DNA from: Lingula anatina
Taxonomy: Eukaryota > Brachiopoda > Lingulata > Lingulida > Lingulidae
DNA length: 64,000 nucleotides
Assembly (NCBI RefSeq): GCF_001039355.2
Contig: NW_019775835.1
Location: 739,155-803,154, forward strand
Reading direction: 5' to 3'
Part shown: in pieces, positions 39,901 to 49,763 of the stretch
How the letters are laid out: every line of letters begins with the position of its first letter
Position numbering within the stretch: position 1 is the stretch's first letter
Translations under genes and position numbers: made by a program
Notes under the pieces: generated by a model
What the model saw: only the letters and a program-made list of their open reading frames with translations
Database searches by the model: none
What the model was told of the DNA's origin: nothing

Positions 39901-41372
39901 ATTATGCGACTTCATTACACAGTTAACTAACATCGGCTTCTTGTGTTAAATTATGATTTACATATTGTTTGATGAGAGGGGGCGGAAAAAAGGACAGGTG
40001 ATAAATCTCCGTCGACTAACACCACGACCGTCAGTGCATTCTGTAATGCTTTGTCTTAGATATCATCTTAACTTTACTGTGGGCTCTTCATAACTACTTT
40101 TCAACTTTGTTTACATTTGGCTTTATCTAGTTTGACTGATCAATGCAGGGTCGGGTTTCATGGATAAGCTGCTGTTATACCGAGGCAAATGACAAGGAAG
40201 AGACAATATTTGATTTGGTCATTAAACAATACTTTCTACTGACAACAGCAATGGTTCGTTGGAATGAATACAGTGTCTTGACAAAATGTTAAAAAAATAA
40301 ATAAATAAACAAATAGATAAATAGAAAATAAATCTGTACCATACATTTTGATTTGTTCTCATTAAATGCGCCTACTGTAAAAATAAAAATGAAATCTAAA
40401 TAAAGAATGGATCCAATTTATAGAAAAAGTAGTGCAAATCCCACAAACACTCAGATACAATTTAGAATCAATCTCTCATAACAATCAGATTTTAATTAAT
40501 AAAACTGTTACATTTTTTGAATTCAAGTCTTAAATATTCCATCCTTCTGCAATCCGTAGCAAGCCCAAAGTGGGTGTTAGCACTGTAATACTTTAACGCG
40601 GCTGTCTATCTTTTTTTTATATAAATGCACCACCTTAGGGCAACTCAATGCACAAACTGATCATGATATGTCCCAAATGTCAAGTTAATGTGCCTAATTA
40701 ATAAATTGATCGGCGCGTATTTGATACATTGAATGCGTGACTGCATTAGCCTGAGCCTAATGTGATCCAAAGAGCACTGTTAATTACCTCGGTCGTTCAT
40801 TTGGAGAATCGAGTCTCTTGAAGGAAACTGCCATCGAAATGGATTTTTAAAGGTTCGTTTTACAACTCTACAAATGCCCGCTATTTTGAGTTGCCTTTTT
40901 TCCCCCGATTTCGATTCTTGTTCTCAGCAGATTGTAACTGTGTCTTGAGTACTTAAAGGATATCCTGTTTTAAGTGCCCTATAGTACGTTTATTTAATGG
41001 TACCAAGTACAAATAAGCGATTAGTGAAAAAAAGGTAATGTAACGAAAGAGCTGTGATAAATGCAAAGTAAATACAATCCAAGAAGCCATTACATATTTA
41101 TTGAGATGTCTTAATCACTATATTGATAGATATCCCCAATAGGCAAGCAAAGTAACTTTTGCGAAATTTCAAATCTACTATCACAGATCGCTTTACCTAC
41201 AAATACTACTATACTATACCTGGTAATTGTCTGGTGGTTGCTGTCTGAGATTGTGTAGTTTTAATCCAGCGCGCTTCCCAATAAATTCTGGTACACCGAA
41301 TCCACAGATAACACTAGCAAAGAGTGGCACTGTCACTAGAATTATAACAGTTGATTTTGTATATGTTTTCAT
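33835..41372 (-). CDS. Putative secreted neuropeptide precursor with PEF(I/V)GKR cassettes
   Basis: Not recognised as any named family. Model: exon 1 41220-41372, exon 2 about 39461-39520 (5' edge uncertain), exon 3 38623-38739, exon 4 33835-33972 (stop TGA); all junctions are phase 0; 155 residues. Exon 1 codes for a signal peptide (basic n-region KTYTK, hydrophobic STVIILVTVPLFASVICG) followed at once by GFGVPEFIGKR. Exon 2 carries YVPEFVGKR, exon 3 RRKYSSWMPEFIGKR. In each, Gly-Lys-Arg is the standard dibasic cleavage plus amidation signal, predicting (F)GVPEFI-, YVPEFV- and YSSWMPEFI-amides. Three diverged copies of the same processing cassette plus splice sites and a TATA box make chance very unlikely. 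The C-terminal exon (LEGSQFPSPAEWFLRKYV...) has no cassette. Mature ends resemble molluscan PxF(V/I)-amides (Mytilus inhibitory peptide type), but those precursors usually pack many copies in one exon, so homology is unproven. Confidence 0.72.
38623..38739 (-). CDS. Peptide precursor exon 3, PEFIGKR cassette
   Basis: The acceptor TTTTTTGCAG and donor CAG|GTAAAA bound 39 codons, phase 0 at both ends. It reads VFRRKYSSWMPEFIGKR and then a spacer ending in DRMAVSQ. The Arg-Arg-Lys before YSSWMPEFI and the Gly-Lys-Arg after it delimit a clean nine-residue amidated peptide. Confidence 0.75.
39461..39520 (-). CDS. Peptide precursor exon 2, PEFVGKR cassette
   Basis: The donor CAG|GTGAAA follows EFQ, as the other exons also end in Gln. 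The frame reads YVPEFVGKRRCADELCQEFQ. The only phase-0 acceptor nearby is TTTCAAG at 39521, which is weak. The same frame stays open upstream to an ATG at 39613, whose product would start with a moderately hydrophobic leader (GFPLLFYLSMV) and CGRNCFKYVPEFVGKR. An alternative first exon is therefore possible. Confidence 0.55.
41220..41372 (-). CDS. Peptide precursor exon 1, signal peptide and PEFIGKR cassette
   Basis: ATG at 41370-41372 starts 51 codons ending at donor CAG|GTATAG, phase 0. Residues 1-24 form a signal peptide; FGVPEFIGKR follows directly, then the spacer AGLKLHNLRQQPPDNYQ. The TATA box lies about 115 bp upstream, leaving a 5' leader of roughly 90 nt. Confidence 0.78.
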
Positions 41373-41486
41373 GTTTCTGTCTGTAGCGAACGGTTACTTC
41401 GAAATTTTTTTCTTTTAAATATCTTGAAAACGATGCACCATCCGTTCCCCGTCTTTCTCTCCACTACCTGTGGATGGTTCTTTCAG

Positions 41487-41495
41487 ATTTATATA
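41487..41495 (-). promoter_or_regulatory. TATA box of the peptide gene
   Basis: The minus strand reads AGTATATAAATCTG here. Transcription would start near 41460, leaving about 90 nt of 5' leader before the ATG at 41372. Confidence 0.6.
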
Positions 41496-43984
41496 CTCTG
41501 GCTTTGCATAATTTAGGTAATTATGGAGCAAGGCAGGTATTAGCCGCCTGATTTTGTGCGAAACGGATACGACGGCTGGATGGCGTTCGAGCTGATTGAA
41601 TCTATATTTCAGCCGTCATTCTATCACACAAGCATAATACGAGACTCATTAGTGGTAATTAACACGTTCCCAATGGGTCAAAGATCCCAAAGTGAGCACA
41701 AGTGGGAGTATCTCTCCGGAAGGGGCAGGGCAAAGGGCGGGGTTTTGGCTGATTGGCAAGAATATTCCAACCAATGAAAGAAGTGTTTTTGCAAACAGTG
41801 ATATTTCACTATCGGTAAGTTTATTTTCAAAACGAATAATGATCAAAGGGGATATTTTCTGTGAAAATAGAATAAAAAGATTATTTTCTCTGATGTAACC
41901 TGCCGGCGTCTGAAAAAAGGTCGTTGATTTCCCAAGAGAACCTCAATGGGTTTCAGTCAATTTTCCTGATATCATTATGTTGTTAATTGACACTTGCAGG
42001 CCGCCAACACCCCTTTGATATAAACAATATTTTCCCAACTGTTCGTGCAACTCATTGTTCATTTTAATAGAAAGTCCAGCGATGGACACAGACATGCCTT
42101 AATTACCAAGAAATAAAAGCCAACGTAATTCTTTTAATAACCAGGACCCACCCTAGCCAAAAATAGATAAAAAAATACCCCATTTCTTAAAATATATGGG
42201 TTTGACCCACAATTAAAAGGTTTCTTGCGTGTCAAATCGTCACACCCACAATGCATAGCTAGAACGTGGGTGAAACTCACATTTTTGGCAAGCAATGAAT
42301 TTAACATAATTGAAAACAACATGGAGTCCAGATAACGCAATGACGTCGGACGACTGGTCGAGTCAATTACACGCAAAGCATACATGTATAGTCATAGCGA
42401 AATGACCGTATCATCCATTATTAATAGTATACACTATGATTGCTTATGACGAAAACCAACCCACCTGTGTAAAAAATGAATTTTACCAAAGAGGCTTTAA
42501 TCAGCAAACATAGGTGGGGAAGGGATGTGCGTCCATTCCGTCTCCAAAAAATGCAATATAGTTATGTTCTTTGCGTTATAAAGTCCATACAAGATGCGGC
42601 ATGGTCACCGTTAACCTTCTCTGAAGCCCATATGGCCCCTTTTTGCGACATAATAATCTATTTATTCAGATATAAACTCTTAAGCAAAATGTTTTAGTGA
42701 AATCCACAGTTCACATAGGGCTCGATATCAACAAAGTTATAGGCCTACTCTTGTATTACGTGGGATAAAAAAACAGCGTTCATTTTTCGAAATTCAAAAC
42801 AGGCAGATATTTCAGAGAAATGAAACGTGGCCTCGGCGATTTTCAAAAACGACAGTCGAATCCCTTTAAGGATACAAAGAAGATCACATTTCATTTGCTA
42901 ACTGATTACTTTAACTCGATTGCTGAATAATTGAATATCAAGACTAGTTCGAATCCCCAGAGGGCGCTCCGATTCGGGATGATATCACGAATTAGAGACA
43001 TTTTGGAAAACAAAAGACAGCTTTATTGCTCTTTGATTTTTTGCTAAATGGCTCAAATTACTCAAGGTTATTGGTTCGAATATTTGCTTTCAGATAACGG
43101 ACAACGAATGCTTTGATTTATACATGACATTTAAGGCACCGAAATTATTTCAACGTTATTCGATTTTCTGGACATAATCTGGTCTGATACCATTTTAGAA
43201 ATTCTCTAGTTAAAGCTATCTTGTCATCTATCTTTATGTTGTACTCGTTCAGATTTGAAAATAATGCACCTACCCCTGTCCCTCTCTCTCTTTTAATGTT
43301 CTAAGCTTCACCATTAAAAGACTGAATTGGCAGTTTGTTTTTCAATGCTTACCCGTTTACAAAGCCTTTTTTTCTTGCTTCTCTTGAGATGCTACCTCTG
43401 CAGTCTCATAGAAGATAAGTAGGCGTAGGAAGAAAATTAAACCAATGATAATTGACATCAAAACAGGGTTCAACGGAAAAGATCCGTGCAGTATGTTGTA
43501 CATATATGCTTTTTTGCGATTATCTTTATCAAGAATATTTTCTTTTCATTTTTTTAACTGCTTTGGATGTGTATAAGATATCGTGGGGATAGCAATTTGA
43601 TTAAACTGCCATAGATTGGCAGCGAACTAACTATGGAATAGCATGATATTGCGTGAGAATGCTGTCAGATGGTCATGAAATCAAATCATTGGAAAATAAT
43701 CACGGAATAAGTGCACAACTTTCTGTGGGAGATCCCTTCAAGCTTCTAAATCACGCCCACTGGTCGGTCGAAAAAAAGTAAGGTTAAAATTAAAATTTTG
43801 AGGTCGATATATGAAGGCTTTTTAAAAAATTGATTTTGGTGCTGAGATTTCATTTGAAAACAAAATGAAAAACGAAACACACTATGTCGATAAATAGGCA
43901 AACAATGAAAGTTATGGAAAAAACAAAATAAATTAAAGCAAAATTCCACAGAGACATGTTCATTTACTAGAACATGTACCTACA

Positions 43985-43986
<2 letters not shown>

Positions 43987-44022
<36 letters not shown>
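43987..44022. repeat. (AC)n microsatellite
   Basis: Eighteen perfect AC units in the intergenic spacer. Confidence 0.95.
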
Positions 44023-44024
<2 letters not shown>

Positions 44025-45872
44025 ATATATATAAAAGCTCCCCCGAGTGTATTAGGGTCCTATTAACTTTGAATTTATTAATTGTGAGAGTTAACTGATC
44101 AAGAGTCCATTATCCGGAATCTGGTTGAAGTAAATATGTATTCTTACATTGTTTGTCTATTACTTGACTAACAATGCAAAAACAGCTGTGAAATGAAAGC
44201 ATGGAAGACGATGTTGACGCTGAGCCCTTCTCACAAGATATTTCGTTGGATATTGACGATTCACTTGACCAATGACATATGACGTAACATAGTCCAAAGG
44301 AAATAGTTATCACATGCTAAATCCCACGTGCTTATTCATTTTTTGTTCTTTTTAGGTACCGGTGCAAGTAAGCGTTTACACGAATTCTAACGCAAACGAG
44401 CATGAATCACAGTGACATGTTTTCGATTTAGACGCAAAATGTGCAAACAATGATAGCACAAAATCTATTTATGTGAAGAGTATCTTACCATGTAGATTGT
44501 GTAGATTGCCTGTTAAGTGTGCCTACCGCACGAGATTTATTACCTTCACGTCAGATATATTTCCCCGATGTAAAAGAAACATTTCGCTCCGTTTGATATG
44601 TTTTCTAGTAGTTTTGAATGTTTTGACTGAAGATAATCTCAAGATAGCATCACGTCCATTAAACGTTACTGATGCTTGCGTATCATTTTACTTAACGCCA
44701 ACATGACTGGGTTTCCTCGTGTTTAACACAAGTGAAGTGGAAATTATCACAAGCCGATCTAAGACAAGATAAAACATCTCATTTTTTTAATGTTTTATAA
44801 TTTTATTGAAAAAAAACAGTAAACCGTTTATCATATGATGAATGCAAATGATTTCAATCATACTAGTGTTAGTTGAGCCTAAATTATGCAGCATCAATAT
44901 AAATATAATGTCAACACAAAACCTTGTCGAAGTGTTACCTCAGTATGAGAGCTGTTTTAAAGCAGTAAACAAATTAGGGTGATTCTTAAAGACATCATTA
45001 AGTGAAAAAACAACGATGGAAATATGACAGAACAAATATTTATGCATGATGACCAAAATATAATTAATATAAATGTTTCCTATATTTTGCGTGCATGCAA
45101 CATGCTATAACACGGTGTATCATGATTCTTGGAGATACAGATTTATACGTGCTTCACGAATCGAGATAAAAAGACAACAGTCACCCATCGAAAAAACGTT
45201 TCAAATTTTTTTCTTACTCAGTTTTGCAAAAGTGGCAAGGAAGACCCTTAACGTTATCAATATACAATGATGCTCATGCTCATGAATAAAGTAGCACCTT
45301 TAATTTTTCAAAACATTTTAGTATCGTGGTCATAAATACAATGACTATGTTACAGTGTGATTTTCTTTTATATTTCATAGATATCTTATTAAATTGGATA
45401 TTTATTGGACCAGGTACACAACACAATCCATGTACTTGTATTGTTTTAATAATGCGAATGGCTTTATTCAGAAAATAGTATCTAAATGTGCAAAACCGTG
45501 TGGCTAAAAAGTATACTCACACAGCAAAAAAGTACCTCCTGGTTAAAACGCCTAATTACCAAAAATAAAATTTAGCATAATATTTTGAATGGATTCTCAT
45601 TAAAGATGAACGTGCCCAATAAAAAGGTAACTAATTATGGGGAGATCTAAAACGGCTGTAGACTACCTTCTCTGGCTTTGGACCAGAGCTTCACATCTTG
45701 CAACTTGTCACCAGTAGTAACGCTTGTATTGGGAACCTGTTCCACTTGTCTGTTATTGCCTTCTGGAACCGTCTGAGGTTTTGCACTGGAGGTTGCCTTT
45801 TGTTCACTGCTCTACCAATCATATCAGAAGCATATTTAATCAGACTGAGAGCTAGCGAATATGCAGGTTAAT

Positions 45873-46290
45873 CATATGGGGGATACCACGCTGATGCAGC
45901 GCGTCTAGCACGAAGCGTGCTTTCTGGATGGGCGCATTGCCCTGCATCAAGCTGGTGTTCCGTTCAGAGTTTACTTTAATGTGTCGTCCTAGATCAATCA
46001 GGATTTCGTCGCAGTGTCACTTTGCAGTGAGACTCCCTTGAATAAATATTTCCAAGATGTCTTGTTGACATAGAGTAATTCTGATGAAAAAGTTTGACCA
46101 GACGCCTGTTGCATTAATCAATTCGGTACTACCTGGCAATCTGCTTCACAGTCAATCAGGTTTGATAGCTCCCTATTACTTTCTATCTCACGCCATCTAC
46201 AAATTGTCTTCGTGTTATTTTTGAAAAAAATACTGAAGTCGTCCAAGACGTAGGCTTTATATTGCAACCCAAACTGTGTTGTCTCTAAGT
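45873..46290 (-). mobile_element. Fragmentary mariner/Tc1-like transposase fossil
   Basis: The minus strand reads KTICRWREIESNRELSNL near 46155-46215, like the RWRExG helix-turn-helix end of Tc1/mariner transposases. After about 190 bp it reads MQGNAPIQKARFVLDALHQ near 45885-45945, like the QQDNAPxHxA catalytic block. The gap is far too short for an intact enzyme, so the copy is internally deleted. The call rests on two short blocks. Confidence 0.45.
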
Positions 46291-46387
46291 GGTATCCCCC
46301 TTGAATATTGTACTCCCTTTGCCAGTGAATGGTACATGTAGTTACACATGTCACGGCCGAACGATATAAGTTAACAACAATATGCCA

Positions 46388-46518
46388 TTTTGCAGCTAGA
46401 TGACTAGATGTTGACTTCTTTTGTTTACTGAAGGGCATGCTCTCCAGAAAAATAAAATGCTGGAGAGTAAGCTCAACAGTAAACAAAAAAGTCAACACAT
46501 AGTCATCTAGCTGCAAAA
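46388..46518. repeat. Long imperfect hairpin, 58-bp arms
   Basis: The left arm, beginning TTTTGCAGCTAGATGACTA, and the right arm, ending TAGTCATCTAGCTGCAAAA, are about 85-90% complementary over their length. They meet at CTCTCCAG-AAAATAAAATG-CTGGAGAG. The total is about 131 bp, with no coding capacity. It may be a MITE or the fused ends of the neighbouring transposon fossil. Confidence 0.85.
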
Positions 46519-46625
46519 GGACTATTAAAAGGTGTGAACAGCTACTGTGCATTTTGCTTTTATTAAGGGTTTCATTTTTGAGAATATTGAAAACAAAAAA
46601 AAAATATAGCTTAACTTGCATACAA

Positions 46626-46692
<67 letters not shown>
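46626..46692. repeat. (AC)n(AG)n compound microsatellite
   Basis: AC units (46626-46640) pass into about 26 AG units (46641-46692). Confidence 0.95.
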
Positions 46693-46694
<2 letters not shown>

Positions 46695-49499
46695 ATAAAG
46701 AGAGAGGCCAAGAAAATCTCTCTTCTTATCTCGCAAAGTATAAGCATCTGTATATGAGAGATTATAGAAAGCAAAAAAGATTTAATACAGGCATATCAGA
46801 ACCTGAAACCTTAGATATCCCTTTAATCCCCTGGCGACCTTATAATGAGTTTTCTGTTTACGGTCATTGGTTCACAGTGGAAGTATTCTTAACTGAACTA
46901 TCAATTCACGCAAGGGTCTTGGCCGGTAGTTCATATAATAGTTATACATTTCACAACATTCCAACTACCCCTACTTCGTTGTATCTCTTTCGTAGTGTTT
47001 TGTCAAGTAATGTTTAACTTATGAAATTTCTTTGTCTTAGACCCTCAATTAGGTTTTATCTTATACAAACCACCTGCTTGATATCATAACTGCCATTCAT
47101 CGCACATCGACAAGGTAGAATGTCCCTCTGGATGATTGCTAATGTCCCCTAAACAATAACACATCTGTTGCCATTATTAAAACATTACACTAATACTTTA
47201 GAGTATATAGAATATGTTGTTACATCACGCTCTATTCTAATTAAATATGTCAAAGGAAAAATGCCAGGAACCTTTTAACAGATGTTTGTTAAGTATTTTA
47301 GTTTTGTTTTTCGTGAAATCACGTTTTAATTAGATTAAAGTTGTATGAAAACCGTAGTCAAGACACTCCCAGAGGGTATTTTGCTTTTGAAAAGGTGACA
47401 AGTCAATACATAATGAAAATGTGTTAAACATTAATTGTACATTTTGTTTCCCAATCGAGTTAATGGTTCCTACCGCGCTTTTTTCATATTGAACTAATTG
47501 AACCGTGATGCCGTGATTCATCGCCACTGAACTCAGGGAATTGCTTATAACTGACGACTGGCGTACTCCTTTACATCAAATTAGCGATACCAGCATACTA
47601 AGTCCAAAATCTAGAAAAAGAAGAGAATTAAACAATCAATAACTTCCTCAAAATCTCATTCGGGCACATCTGGTGTTTTTCAATTGCAAAGACATCTGAA
47701 CATCTTGCTCGTCTAACATTTAGATACCATTCCACGGAGCTCAATTTTAAGTTTCCCTTAAGAGGACTGTTAACTCCTTTAAGTAAGACTCAGAGGATAC
47801 GTCTTTCAATTTCAGTTTAATTTTTCCTGGAAGGTATTGTCTGCGCCATTTATCTCGTTGTAATACTTGCGGGAGCATGTCTGTGAGATCCATTGCCTTA
47901 ATCCTCGTTTTTCGATTTAGATATTTACAAACCTTAATACTTTAAGTTTCTTGTAACTTTTGTCCTTATTTTCAGCCATTTGTGATCAGCGCCAAAGGCT
48001 GCAACCTCTAACGTTTAATCATCGTACATGAAATGCTTCTTCATACCGTCTAGAGGGCCCTTAACATGTTATGAGCATTTCTAACTTGACGTGATTGTTT
48101 TGAAAACAAAATCTACCTTATTACTGAAGATGGTAAAAATTTGGACAATCATAAGTTAAAACATTACACTAATACTTTAGAGTTATATAGAATATGTTGA
48201 AGATGGCAAAAATTCCTTTGGACAATCATAAATATTTGGTTTAGTAATCCGAAGGGACGGTGAACAAACATGAAATAACACAAATACACGATATCTACCG
48301 ATAGTGTAAAGGATACACTACAGCAATAAATCTGATCTATGCAACACATAACCGAACCAACCATGATACTCTAAATAAAAATAAGTGAAACAGAGGGGGA
48401 AATACTTTTATCTTAGATTTCAGTAAAGTTCCCTGACAGATAAAGTTCGACTTCTTGGTTGAAACACGTCTAAACAGTGTCACTGAAAATCTTTTTAAAA
48501 ACTTGTGCATGTAGAGACTTATATAGAATTCACTGTGGCAATCCGTTTCCATCCAAATAGAGCATTGCCAATGAATTTAAATTTTTTAACAAATTATCGG
48601 TTAAAGAATTCATTATTATGGTAAAAATAACATATCTTTATTTACTTCGATTAGGGTACATACGTTTTCAGTAAAGAAAAGAATGATGATTATAAAGTGA
48701 CGAGGGCGGTTGTGGTAAAAACACTCTAAAATAAACAAAAGAAAAAGAAATAAAGTAGAAAATGGACTGAGCGAACAAACAGCACAACTGATATACACCT
48801 CTACCTTCAGTTCTTCTTCGTTATTGTTTAAAAAATATGTGCCTTATTCTTTCCGGCGGTTATCTGTGACGCTTTAAGCTTTCATCAGTAAGCGTATTGC
48901 TTGTCGCTTTTTTTAAAAAAATCTCATCTAATGCAATTAGCACATCTCCACTGTACAAAGCCATGGTGAATCGGAGCAATTGTGCTGCTATTTTAAACGG
49001 CATTCAGCTTGATGTCAACTGTATCATAATGCAAAAGTCATGTAAGGTATCAACAAGAAAAATGATTTTAATATTTAATAAGATTGGCGGCGTCGTTTTT
49101 CTGTACGTTTGGTGCACTACCACGCACTCCCCTATATATGTATTAATTCTTAGAATACCAGGTTTGATATTTGCATGTGTGCATGCCGTTTGTGTTCCCG
49201 ACAGGTGGGACATAGATGTAAAAGAGGAAACCATAATTTGCTGAATGTATTTCGAACATTAATATTTTATGTTGCTAGGTTAGATGTGTTATTAGTCCTT
49301 AAGTACTTGCACTAAGCAACTAACAACTTAAATAATTCCACCCGCACCGAAAAACATTAATTACACCTTAGTTTCCATAAATGTTTATTTATGCAATCTA
49401 ATTTATGTCGATACATATAATTCCAATTTCTTTCATCCTTATAGCTTGTAACTTATATTATAATGATAATGTATACATAAAGGTCTGGTATTGCAAGAC

Positions 49500-49505
49500 T
49501 TTATT
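49500..49505 (-). terminator. Candidate poly(A) signal of the lectin-CUB gene
   Basis: AATAAA on the minus strand, 259 bp downstream of the stop at 49764. Confidence 0.45.
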
Positions 49506-49763
49506 ACCCTTAGCTTACTTGCGAAGGAACATTTGGCTAAGAGAATTTGAATCCCAATTCTATAAAAACAGTTTCTGTGGACATGTTAAGAGTGCCCTGT
49601 ATTCTGTGCCCTTAACTTCGAAGAAACACAAAGCTAAACAAGCAACAAGGTATCCTATATAGGAAACCATATGAGATATACATGTAAAAATTAAGTTTTT
49701 ACAAGAGACAAGTGCATGACCTATGCTTTAAATCCGTTGTAAATCGTCGATGGGCAAACGTGC

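Larger units (their letters stand above)
41498..49499. other. Spacer of about 8 kb, no convincing gene
   Basis: It holds an AC microsatellite (43987-44022), a transposase fossil (about 45873-46290), a hairpin (46388-46518) and an AC/AG microsatellite (46626-46692). The 218-codon minus-strand frame at 46118-46774 is mostly the translated microsatellite plus the transposase fossil, not a gene. No other coding exon, tRNA or rRNA was recognised. Part of it is probably the 5' regulatory region of the peptide gene (inference). Confidence 0.6.

Noticed and set aside
42950-42975. GTTCGAATCCC, like a tRNA T-arm
   Set aside because: No acceptor stem, D-arm or anticodon arm can be built around it.
46118-46774. 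218-codon minus-strand open frame with a Leu-Ser repeat
   Set aside because: The LSLSLS/CVCV part is the translated AG/AC microsatellite and the rest overlaps a hairpin and a transposase fossil. It is not a gene.
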